Below, one piece after another: positions 1 through 6,108 of a stretch of DNA of 6,576 nt. The position numbers and the translations under genes were made by a program. Every line of letters starts with the position of its first letter. The stretch's first letter is position 1. The stretch covers positions 1 to 6,576 of the forward strand of contig JAIRPH010000031.1 in the NCBI GenBank assembly GCA_031257135.1, read 5' to 3'. The DNA is from Spirochaetaceae bacterium. GTDB lineage: Bacteria > Spirochaetota > Spirochaetia > Treponematales > Breznakiellaceae. The notes below the pieces were generated by a model that made no database searches, was not told the DNA's origin, and saw nothing but the letters and a program-made list of their open reading frames with translations.

Positions 1-367
1 TATCTTCAATGGCTTTTACCGGCGTTCCGAGGACTTTTACGCCGTATTTGTAGAAGATTCCCTGCCGGTCAAGTTCGACGCCGCAGTTCAGCGCGGTCTG
101 TCCCCCGAAGCCGAGGAGGACGCCGTCAGGACGTTCTTTTTCGATGACCAGCCGGGCGTATTCGGGCGTTACCGGCAGGAAATAGGTAGCGTCCGCCATG
201 CCTTCGCTGGTTTGGATGGTGGCGATATTCGGGTTTATGAGAATCGTTCTGATTCCTTCTTCCCGCAACGCTTTGAGCGCTTGAGACCCGGAATAATCGA
301 ATTCTCCGGCTTGTCCTATTTTGAGTCCCCCGGACCCAAGAATCAATACGTTCTTGATATTCTGCAT
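1..367 (-). CDS. carB: Carbamoyl-phosphate synthase large subunit, N-terminal 122 residues (partial)
   Basis: CarB makes carbamoyl phosphate from bicarbonate, ATP and ammonia supplied by the glutaminase subunit CarA, for pyrimidine and arginine synthesis in the cytoplasm. The ATG is at 365-367 on the minus strand, with AAGGTG a few bases upstream as SD; the gene leaves the window at base 1. The protein begins MQNIKNVLILGSGG, followed by IGQAGEFDYSGSQA, INPNIATIQTS, ERPDGVLLGFGGQTALNCGV and VKVLGTPV. These are the pre-ATP-grasp (biotin-carboxylase-like N-terminal) motifs of the first synthetase half. The wording (GSGGLKIGQAGEFDYSGSQ, NPNIATIQTS, TALNCGVEL) is closer to animal CAD/CPS-I than to E. 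coli CarB, which has GAGPIVIGQACEFDYSGAQ and NSNPATIMTD. The full protein should be over 1,000 residues, so only about a tenth is visible. The gene is transcribed away from the cysK operon and is not part of it. Identification of the family is very secure. Confidence 0.96.
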   Translation of the reverse strand, partial: MQNIKNVLILGSGGLKIGQAGEFDYSGSQALKALREEGIRTILINPNIATIQTSEGMADATYFLPVTPEYARLVIEKERPDGVLLGFGGQTALNCGVELDRQGIFYKYGVKVLGTPVKAIED

Positions 368-394
368 TGTTTCACCTTTTGCGTGGCTTAGTCC

Positions 395-423
395 ACAATA
401 TCCGAACCGCCTGCAAATTTCAA
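395..423 (-). promoter_or_regulatory. Candidate carB promoter
   Basis: Read on the minus strand, TTGAAA (418-423) and TATTGT (395-400) are separated by 17 bases. Each is a close sigma70-type hexamer. Transcription would start near 388, giving a leader of about 20 bases before the carB ATG. No CarB-specific regulatory element such as a PyrR site or an attenuator is visible in so short a leader. Position and spacing fit well, but the hexamers are not perfect. Confidence 0.4.
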
Positions 424-450
424 GGCGTGAAAAATTAAGCGGATAACCCC

Positions 451-938
451 TTGCATAAAATTTCGGCGTTGCTGGTTATTCCGGTTCTTTCATGTTTCGC
501 CGGGGGGCTTTTACAGCAATATCGTGTTAGCATCAATCGAACATGAAAAAATACTGCCCTTATTGGTACCGATGGGACTTACAGCCTATTATATCATAAA
601 AAATAGAATCGCCGTCATTTTTGAAGAAAAAATTGACGGGCAGGATATAGGATACGGCGTACCATTAACCGCTTGAACTGTCAAAACCATTAAACGCAAC
701 GGCAATTTATACCACAAATCGCGACGATGATGTGTTGGTTAGGTATGTTTACAAAAATGGACAGGAATTATTTTTTTATAATTCAGAACCCGGGTATTTT
801 GACGGGAGCGATGACCCTCCTTCTATAGAAAACCTCGACGCGTTGCTGACGGAATATAAAAACCTTAATAAAGCGGAAGATATACATAGAAAGATAAAAG
901 AAGCAGAATCCGGTCCGTCTAAGACCGCCGCCAAGTAG
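451..938 (+). pseudogene. Probable frameshifted remnant of a small secreted or membrane protein
   Basis: I do not recognise the family. Three consecutive protein-like stretches lie in three frames. From a TTG at 451, one frame reads HKISALLVIPVLSCFAGG, which looks like a signal peptide with a possible lipobox (VLSC), and stops near 541. A second frame is open through about 540-676, with LPLLVPMGLTAYYII and then a polar stretch ending YGVPLTA before a TGA at 674-676. The third frame is open from 669 to the TAG at 936-938. It carries a charged tail with RYVYKNGQELFFYN and a helical, lysine- and glutamate-rich C-terminus. The open 68-codon piece from GTG 732 has no SD, so it is unlikely to be an independent gene. 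The simplest reading is one gene broken by two frameshifts, but chance open frames cannot be excluded. No insertion sequence flanks it. Confidence 0.3.
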
Positions 939-944
939 CGCGCC

Positions 945-1030
945 CGCGCCCGCTTCGGCGCGAAATCCCTGAGAAAAAACCAAAGAGGACGCCGGCAACA
1001 AACAAAGATTGGCGGTTATTTTTTTGCCGG
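945..1030. other. Two small hairpins in the gap before the cysK promoter
   Basis: A GC-rich 6-bp stem with a 6-base loop lies at 945-962 (CGCGCC / GGCGCG), just after the stop of the remnant above. A second, imperfect stem pairs CCGGCAA (992-998) with TTGCCGG (1024-1030), and a weaker A/T extension lengthens it inward. Neither is followed by a T-run on the plus strand, so neither is a standard intrinsic terminator. They may help insulate the cysK promoter or may be incidental. Nothing else is recognisable in 939-1046. Confidence 0.3.
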
Positions 1031-1046
1031 TTACGGCGCTTTTCAC

Positions 1047-1075
1047 TTGACATTATTTTTATAAAGATATATATT
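1047..1075 (+). promoter_or_regulatory. sigma70-type promoter of the cysK-nifB-K-D operon
   Basis: TTGACA (1047-1052) is a perfect -35 hexamer. It is followed after 17 bases by TATATT (1070-1075), one mismatch from the -10 consensus. The start of transcription is expected near 1082, leaving a leader of about 34 bases before the cysK ATG at 1116. Spacers downstream are so short that this promoter probably serves all four genes. Confidence 0.75.
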
Positions 1076-1092
1076 CCTAGTAATTACATAGG
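1076..1092. promoter_or_regulatory. Operator-like dyad over the operon transcription start
   Basis: The 17 bases directly after the -10 box read CCTAGTAATTACATAGG. The ends CCTA (1076-1079) and TAGG (1089-1092) are inverted repeats. Inside them sits GTAATTAC (1080-1087), a perfect 8-base palindrome offset by half a base. The element covers the expected +1, where a bound dimer would block initiation. Size and placement suit a repressor such as an Rrf2-family (CymR/IscR-like) regulator, which would suit a sulfur or Fe-S operon. The regulator's identity is inference, and no regulator gene is in the window. Confidence 0.45.
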
Positions 1093-1115
1093 TTATATAT
1101 ATTTAAGGAGCTACT

Positions 1116-2063
1116 ATGGCACGAATTGCAGGAGCTTTGACAGACCTTATCGGAAATACGCCCCTCTTGGAGCTAAAGCGGTACGGACAACAGCAGGGAC
1201 TTCGAGGGCGTTTGGTTGCAAAGCTGGAGTATTTTAATCCGCTCGGCAGCGTCAAGGACCGGATTGCGCTGGCGATGATTGAGGACGCTGAACGGCAGGG
1301 CAAGCTCGCCAAAGACAGCGTGATTATCGAACCTACGAGCGGGAATACGGGAATCGGGTTAGCTTTTGTTGCCGCGTCGAAGGGGTACCGGATTATTCTG
1401 GTCATGCCGGAAACCATGAGCCTTGAACGCCGGAATCTGCTCAAGGCGTTAAATGCGGAATTGGTGCTGACTCCGGGCAAGGACGGCATGAAAGGCGCGA
1501 TCCGGAAAGCCGAGGAACTGAACGCCCAGATTCCGGGGTCTTATATTCCTCAGCAGTTCAACAATCCGGCGAACCCAGAGATTCACCGCACAACCACCGC
1601 GGAAGAAATCTGGCGGGACACTGACGGCGGAATCGCCGCGTTCGTCAGCGGAGTCGGCACCGGCGGAACCATTACCGGCGCGGGAGAAGTTCTCAAAGAG
1701 CGTAACCCGGCAATCAAGGTTATCGCGGTGGAACCGTACGACTCGGCGGTGCTTTCCGGCTCCGCGCCGGGACCTCACAAGATTCAGGGCATAGGCGCGG
1801 GCTTTGTGCCGAAGGTACTCAATACCGCCGTATACGACGAGATTTACAAGGTCCGCAACGAAGAAGCCTTTGCCGCGGCGCAGAGCCTGGCCGCGCTGGA
1901 AGGGCTTTTGACGGGTATATCCTCCGGCGCGGCCGCGTTTGCCGCGGCTCAAATAGCAAAGCGTCCTGAGTTTGAAAACAAGATCGTTTTAGCTCTGCTT
2001 CCTGACACTGGGGAACGGTATCTTTCGACGCCGCTCTTTGAGCCGCTGGAACGCCCCTTATAG
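1116..2063 (+). CDS. cysK: Cysteine synthase (O-acetylserine sulfhydrylase), PLP-dependent
   Basis: The 315-residue product is normal CysK length. The enzyme replaces the acetyl group of O-acetyl-L-serine with sulfide to make cysteine, in the cytoplasm. Visible motifs are: DLIGNTPLLEL near the N-terminus; the PLP Schiff-base lysine K47 in NPLGSVKDR; TSGNTGIGLA (74-83), the substrate and asparagine loop; QFNNPANPEIH (147-157); the phosphate-binding glycine loop GTGGTITG (181-188); GIGAGFVP; the SSGAA segment that contacts the PLP ring nitrogen; and LLPDTGERYLST near the end. All catalytic elements are intact. The ATG at 1116 follows AAGGAG (1105-1110) by five bases. It is the first gene of the operon, 7 bp ahead of the nifB-like gene, so cysteine formation is co-expressed with the nitrogenase-like proteins. 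It could instead use another thiol or sulfur donor, or be a CysM-like or O-acetylhomoserine-accepting variant; sequence alone does not settle this. Confidence 0.93.
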   Translation: MARIAGALTDLIGNTPLLELKRYGQQQGLRGRLVAKLEYFNPLGSVKDRIALAMIEDAERQGKLAKDSVIIEPTSGNTGIGLAFVAASKGYRIILVMPETMSLERRNLLKALNAELVLTPGKDGMKGAIRKAEELNAQIPGSYIPQQFNNPANPEIHRTTTAEEIWRDTDGGIAAFVSGVGTGGTITGAGEVLKERNPAIKVIAVEPYDSAVLSGSAPGPHKIQGIGAGFVPKVLNTAVYDEIYKVRNEEAFAAAQSLAALEGLLTGISSGAAAFAAAQIAKRPEFENKIVLALLPDTGERYLSTPLFEPLERPL

Positions 2064-2070
2064 AGGATAT

Positions 2071-2985
2071 ATGAAAAATCTTGATGAAGGACCGGTAATT
2101 TTCGGCTCATCCTCCCGCTCCCTCCTCGCGCATTACTCGAACCGTCATCCCTGTTTTTCCGGGGAAGCGGATATGAACAGCGGAAGGATACATCTACCGG
2201 TCAGTCCTGCGTGTAATATTCAATGCCGATTCTGTAAGCGGTCCTTCAATAAACACGAAGAACGACCCGGAGTCGCTGTGGGACTGCTCAAGCCGGAGGA
2301 GACCGTACCGCTGGTGAGGCGGGCATTGGAACTCTGCCCGGAAATTGCGGTCGCCGGCATTGCGGGACCGGGCGATACGCTGGCTACGGATCATGCGCTT
2401 CGGGCGTTTGCCCTCATTCACCGCGCCTTTCCGCAGATCATAAACTGTTTAAGTACCAACGGACTGCTCCTTGAACGGTACGCCTCGGACCTGTACCGCG
2501 TCGGAGTGCGGACCGTAACCGTGACCGTAAACGGGGTAGACCCGGCGATTCTCAGCAGAATATGCGCTCAGGTACTGCTTGACGGGAAAAAGTACGAAGG
2601 CCTTGAAGGAGCGGCTCTGCTCATCGACGCCCAGAAACGAGGGATTCGGAACGCCGCGGACTTGGGTATGCTCGTCAAGATCAACATCGTACTGATACCG
2701 CCGATAAACGGGGATCATATCCGAGAAACCGCTCGGACGGTAAGAGACCTGGGCGCGGGAATCATCAACGTCATTCCGCTGATTCCGCAACATGAGTTCG
2801 CAGGATACCCCGCGCCGGATTGCGGCGAACTTTCCCGCGCGCGGGAAGCCGCGGAAGCCTATCTGCCGGTATTCCGGCATTGCCGGCATTGCCGTGCCGA
2901 CGCCGCGGGTATTCCGGGAAAGCGGGAGCTTTCAGCTCTGCTCTACGAATACCGGGAAGCGGAGCCTACCTTTTCACATGGATAA
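2071..2985 (+). CDS. nifB: NifB-type radical SAM cofactor-maturation protein (stand-alone SAM domain)
   Basis: NifB fuses two 4Fe-4S clusters and inserts a SAM-derived carbide and a sulfur to make the 8Fe-9S-C precursor (NifB-co) of nitrogenase cofactors. Starting at ATG 2071 (GAGGA at 2063-2067 overlaps the cysK stop), the protein has 304 residues; an earlier in-frame start lies inside cysK and lacks support. Residues 26-28 are HPC, an expected K-cluster cysteine. Residues 41-55 read HLPVSPACNIQCRFC, giving the radical SAM triad C48, C52, C55. ERPGV (64-68), GIAGPGD (96-102), CLSTNGL (126-132), LVKINIVLIP and the C-terminal RHCRHCRADAAG (C272, C275) are all NifB signatures. The C-terminal NifX/NafY-like domain found in many bacterial NifBs is absent, as in short archaeal-type NifBs. 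It precedes the K-like gene by 11 bp. The intact ligand set suggests a functional enzyme dedicated to the next two genes. By context it may be a MarB-type protein. Confidence 0.9.
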   Translation: MKNLDEGPVIFGSSSRSLLAHYSNRHPCFSGEADMNSGRIHLPVSPACNIQCRFCKRSFNKHEERPGVAVGLLKPEETVPLVRRALELCPEIAVAGIAGPGDTLATDHALRAFALIHRAFPQIINCLSTNGLLLERYASDLYRVGVRTVTVTVNGVDPAILSRICAQVLLDGKKYEGLEGAALLIDAQKRGIRNAADLGMLVKINIVLIPPINGDHIRETARTVRDLGAGIINVIPLIPQHEFAGYPAPDCGELSRAREAAEAYLPVFRHCRHCRADAAGIPGKRELSALLYEYREAEPTFSHG

Positions 2986-2996
2986 TAGGAGATTAT

Positions 2997-4337
2997 ATGA
3001 GTAAATTCGTGGACAGACCCCGATACGCCTGCGCGCTAGGCGGAGCAATCGGAACTCTCCGGGCGATACCGCGGGCGGTTCCTATCGTGCATGGCTCTGC
3101 GGGATGCGGCGGCAACATCGCCAATGCGATCAACGCGGGCGCGGGATACATCGGCGGCGGATATTGCGGAGGCTACGCCTTGCCAAGCTCTAACGTCGTT
3201 GAACGGGATATTGTGTTCGGCGGCGAAAGCCGCTTGCGGGAACAGATTCAGTCTTCTTTGGAGATCATGGACGGCGATCTGTTCGTGGTCGTTACGGGCT
3301 GTATGGTCGATATGATCGGCGATGACACTATCGCTATCGCCGCTGAATTTAAAAACGCCGAAAAACCGGTTATCGCGGTTCCAACGCCTAGTTTCAAGGG
3401 TAACGCCTTTAAGGGCTATGAATTGCTGTTTAAAGGCTTAATCGACAAGTATATCCAGCCTTCCTCAGAGAAAGAACCGCTGTCGGTAAACGTTCTCGGC
3501 ATCGCGCCGGTACAGGACGTATTTTGGAAAGGCAATCTGCGGGAGATAAAACGCCTGCTTGAAAAGCTCGGACTCAAGGTCAACACCTTCTTCGGCGAAG
3601 GCGAAACGCTGGATAATTTCAAACGCGCCGGTCAAGCGCGTTTGAATATCGTGGCGTCCAATACCGTCGGCATAGACAGCGCGAAACATTTCGAGGAAGT
3701 TCATAATATTCCTTATATAGTAACTCCTTTTCCTATCGGCGCGTTGGCGGGAGAGACCTTTCTCAAAACCGTAGGAACCGCGCTGAACATCGATACTACC
3801 CGCATTAACCGAGTTATTGCGGAAGAAAAAAAAGTCTATTACGACTACATGGAAAGGATCGCTGATATTTACAACGACGTTGACTTGCAGAGATACGCGG
3901 TTGTAGTCGGCGATTCTGGATACGCTCCGGCGTTGACGCGGTTTCTGTCGGATGAACTCGGCTGGCTGACTGAACTTGCGGTAGTCACCGACCTGCTTGA
4001 TGAGCCTCAGCAGGAAACCGTACGCGCTCAGTTCAGCGGGCTGAATTCCGGTTTGCATCCCGCGGTATACTTCGATTCCGATGCATCCTCGGTCAAGAAA
4101 TATCTGCGGAATCTGTGGCCCCCGAATCGGAACAGCCGGTATTACGACGCGCTGAATCCGGCGGTTGTGGTTGGAAGTTCTTTTGAACGGGACTTGGCTC
4201 AAGAGTTCGGCTGTCCGTTGGTGCCGGTTACGTTTCCCTTAACCGGACGTTGCGTTATGGGGCGGGCTTACGCGGGATTCACCGGCGGCATCAGCCTTAC
4301 CGAGGACATCATTACCTATCTGGTGATGGGAAGATAA
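2997..4337 (+). CDS. NifK-like (beta) subunit of a nitrogenase-like oxidoreductase
   Basis: This is a nitrogenase component 1 family protein, expected to pair with the D-like subunit in a heterotetramer that takes electrons from a NifH-like Fe protein. The chosen ATG at 2997 follows AGGAG (2987-2991) by five bases and gives 446 residues. The open frame extends upstream into nifB but without support. The three P-cluster cysteines of NifK are in place: C12 (YACALGGA), C37 (HGSAGCGGN) and C102 (VTGCMVDMIGDD). Also visible are DIVFGGESRL (71-80), the PTPSFKG motif (129-135) and a C-terminal VTFPL followed by YAGFTGG, where NifK has GFP and GYEG. The first ligand lies at residue 12, so the N-terminal extension of molybdenum NifK is missing; the size is closer to AnfK/VnfK. 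An extra cysteine pair region includes C57. The full P-cluster set argues against NifN, BchB or CfbD. The substrate is unknown. Confidence 0.85.
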   Translation: MSKFVDRPRYACALGGAIGTLRAIPRAVPIVHGSAGCGGNIANAINAGAGYIGGGYCGGYALPSSNVVERDIVFGGESRLREQIQSSLEIMDGDLFVVVTGCMVDMIGDDTIAIAAEFKNAEKPVIAVPTPSFKGNAFKGYELLFKGLIDKYIQPSSEKEPLSVNVLGIAPVQDVFWKGNLREIKRLLEKLGLKVNTFFGEGETLDNFKRAGQARLNIVASNTVGIDSAKHFEEVHNIPYIVTPFPIGALAGETFLKTVGTALNIDTTRINRVIAEEKKVYYDYMERIADIYNDVDLQRYAVVVGDSGYAPALTRFLSDELGWLTELAVVTDLLDEPQQETVRAQFSGLNSGLHPAVYFDSDASSVKKYLRNLWPPNRNSRYYDALNPAVVVGSSFERDLAQEFGCPLVPVTFPLTGRCVMGRAYAGFTGGISLTEDIITYLVMGR

Positions 4338-4351
4338 AAAGGAGGATTAGG

Positions 4352-5860
4352 ATGAATTTTCTTGACGCGAAAGCCGCTCCTTCACGGGAAGATCGGCTTC
4401 AGGCGAGCATCGCATTCGGCGGAACCTGCGGGCAAGTGAAAACCTGTAAGCAAGCCGTCTCGCAGGGCTGTACGAATCTGTCTTCCCGGCGGTTTACGAT
4501 GACCCAAGGCTGTCAGTTTACGCTGAGTCTTGCGATACTCAATACGCTGAGAAACGCGGTAATAATTATGCACGGTCCCGTAGGGTGCGGAACCTGTTCT
4601 ACCGCCAATATCGGGCAGAACAAGACTTTTAAACAGCTTCGAGACCCCAATTCCGAGGGTTTAATTTGGATCAGCACCAACCTCGGCGAAGCGGATGTAA
4701 TCGGCGGCGGGGAGAAGAAACTTCGGGAAGCGGTGATATACGCGGATCGGGAGTTCCGTCCTGAAACCATCATCGTTGCGAACAGTTGCGTTCCGGCGCT
4801 CATCGGCGACGACATTGATACTATTTTGACGGAACTGCAAAAGGAAACCGCGGCGGTTATTATGCCGGTTCACTGCGAAGGCTTCAAGACAAAGCTGATG
4901 GCAACCGCCTACGATGCGGTATATCACGGCGTATTGAAAAAGTACGTCCGTCCGCCGGATCGGAACGTTCCTCTGTGGGAGCCGGAAGAAAAAAAACTGC
5001 GGGAGTCTTATCGGAAAAGCCGGAACGTAAACGTCCTCAATGTCGGCTCTATGAGCCGGGCTGACGAAGTGGAATTGCGCCGGCTTCTTGAAGCGTTGGG
5101 ACTGAACGTAACCTTTATCCCGTGCTACGCCGAACCGGAAGATTTTCAGTACGCGTTGGAAACTTCTCTGAACGTGAGCATCTGCGGCACCCATGACGAC
5201 TATTTCGTCGGTCATCTGGAGGAGAAATACCGTATTCCCTTTATGGTTGATACGATTCCTATCGGAAGAAGAAACACGAGCGTATGGCTTCAGAAGATTG
5301 CGGAACGGTTTGGGCTTGAGCAGGAAGCGGAACGCCTCATTGAAGCGGAGAACGCGCTTCTGGATGAAGCTCTGGAACCGTACCGAAAGCAGTTGTCCGG
5401 TAAACGGGTATATATCGCCGGCGGAGAAGTGCGGATTCTTGCCACCGCGGAGGTTATACAGGACTTGGGTATGGAAGTGGTCGGATTCAAAGCGCATCAC
5501 TACGACCGGTTTGTAGAACCTGTGTTTGAGGCGTTGAAAAACATCGATACGGTGCTGTTCAGCGTAGCGACCAATCAGCCTTTCGAGATGTCGAACATTC
5601 TGAATAGGCTCAAGCCGGATGTTCTCATTACGCACGTCGGCGGAAACAACATCGCCGCAAAGCACGGGCTTCCGCTGTTTCCGCTGTTCGGTCCCGCGCA
5701 TAATTACTGCGGCTACTCCGGGGTGTTTGAGATTGCCCGGCGGCTGAACAAAACAGTCCGCAACTTCGAGTTTAACCGGCAGATTGCGCGTAATACTGCT
5801 CTGCCTTTTAAAAAATCATGGTATGAACAGGAGCCTTTTTCCTATATAAAATACGTCTAG
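4352..5860 (+). CDS. NifD-like (alpha) subunit of a nitrogenase-like oxidoreductase
   Basis: This is the probable cofactor-bearing catalytic subunit. ATG 4352 lies six bases after AAGGAGG (4339-4345) and gives 502 residues, about NifD length; an in-frame earlier start would overlap the K-like gene. P-cluster-type cysteines are C54 (MTQGCQF), C79 (HGPVGCGTC) and C146 (NSCVPALIGDD). DVIGGGEKKL (115-124) and PVHCEGFK (172-179) match NifD landmarks. C278, in SICGTHDDYF before HLEEKYRIPF, aligns with the FeMo-cofactor cysteine (Azotobacter C275). The region that carries cofactor H442 in NifD reads LPLFPLFGPAHNYCGYSG (440-456 or so); by my alignment the histidine is replaced by proline or phenylalanine, with H450 and C453 nearby. 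Three further cysteines, C26, C32 and C40, precede the first P-cluster ligand. It is the last gene, 14 bp after the K-like gene. It might be a MarD-like protein or belong to an unassigned nitrogenase-like group; NifE is less likely because its partner keeps a complete P-cluster set. Confidence 0.85.
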   Translation: MNFLDAKAAPSREDRLQASIAFGGTCGQVKTCKQAVSQGCTNLSSRRFTMTQGCQFTLSLAILNTLRNAVIIMHGPVGCGTCSTANIGQNKTFKQLRDPNSEGLIWISTNLGEADVIGGGEKKLREAVIYADREFRPETIIVANSCVPALIGDDIDTILTELQKETAAVIMPVHCEGFKTKLMATAYDAVYHGVLKKYVRPPDRNVPLWEPEEKKLRESYRKSRNVNVLNVGSMSRADEVELRRLLEALGLNVTFIPCYAEPEDFQYALETSLNVSICGTHDDYFVGHLEEKYRIPFMVDTIPIGRRNTSVWLQKIAERFGLEQEAERLIEAENALLDEALEPYRKQLSGKRVYIAGGEVRILATAEVIQDLGMEVVGFKAHHYDRFVEPVFEALKNIDTVLFSVATNQPFEMSNILNRLKPDVLITHVGGNNIAAKHGLPLFPLFGPAHNYCGYSGVFEIARRLNKTVRNFEFNRQIARNTALPFKKSWYEQEPFSYIKYV

Positions 5861-5913
5861 GTATCCGCTGGAACAGGCCGCTTTCACGCGGAAAGGGGCG
5901 TGTTCCGGGATAC
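5861..5913 (+). other. Long 3' hairpin closing the operon
   Basis: The base right after the D-like stop codon begins a nearly complete inverted repeat. GTATCC (5861-5866) pairs with GGATAC (5908-5913), GGAACA (5870-5875) with TGTTCC (5901-5906), GCC (5877-5879) with GGC (5897-5899), and CTTTC (5881-5885) with GAAAG (5891-5895) around a five-base ACGCG loop. That is 20 base pairs with small internal mismatches. No T-run follows; the first one is at 5961, almost 50 bases away. It therefore resembles an mRNA 3'-end stabiliser or a dispersed palindromic element more than a standard intrinsic terminator, although it may still help end transcription. Confidence 0.65.
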
Positions 5914-5960
5914 AAAGGCGGTCCTCATTGAGACTCCGAGCTAGAATCTAAGGGCGTGAG

Positions 5961-6028
5961 TTTTTTAAAAATTTTTTTGATAAAAACGCATAAAACGCTT
6001 GACGGAATTCCGAGGCTTTTTATATAAT
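5961..6028 (+). promoter_or_regulatory. Promoter with upstream AT tract, ahead of the repeat region
   Basis: TTGACG (5999-6004) and TATAAT (6023-6028) are spaced by 18 bases, giving a near-consensus sigma70 promoter. Runs of T, A and T at 5961-5978 lie upstream, where an UP element could act. Initiation would be near 6035, leaving an unusually long leader of about 435 bases, containing both repeat arrays, before the ATG at 6470. An ATG falls at 6035 itself, too close to the start point for a normal ribosome site. Confidence 0.55.
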
Positions 6029-6108
6029 TATCTTATGGAATATTGCAAAAGGTTTTTAGAAAATTTTTTTACGTTGAGTGTTGACGTTAGAGCAGACTTT
6101 GCCCAAAA

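Noticed and set aside
1449..1952. Open frame on the minus strand opposite cysK
   Set aside because: Antisense shadow of a well-conserved PLP enzyme gene; composition is typical of such shadows.
3465..4202. Open frame on the minus strand (245 codons) opposite the K-like gene
   Set aside because: Antisense shadow; no recognisable motifs and no translation signals.
4661..5701. Long open frame on the minus strand (346 codons) opposite the D-like gene
   Set aside because: It lies entirely antisense to a gene with clear nitrogenase-family motifs, has no SD or promoter, and its translation is rich in Arg, Phe and His as expected of a codon-bias shadow.
2997..5860. Classical molybdenum nitrogenase nifDK or the scaffold nifEN
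   Set aside because: The D-like subunit lacks the cofactor histidine, the K-like subunit is short, and nifH is absent, which speaks against NifDK. Complete P-cluster cysteines in the K-like subunit speak against NifN.
2997..5860. Dark-operative protochlorophyllide or F430-precursor reductase (BchNB, CfbD)
   Set aside because: Those systems do not need NifB and lack a NifD-like cofactor cysteine; no tetrapyrrole genes are nearby.
5914..5978. Intrinsic terminator ending in the T-run at 5961-5966
   Set aside because: No strong GC-rich stem lies directly before the T-run; the big hairpin ends nearly 50 bases upstream.
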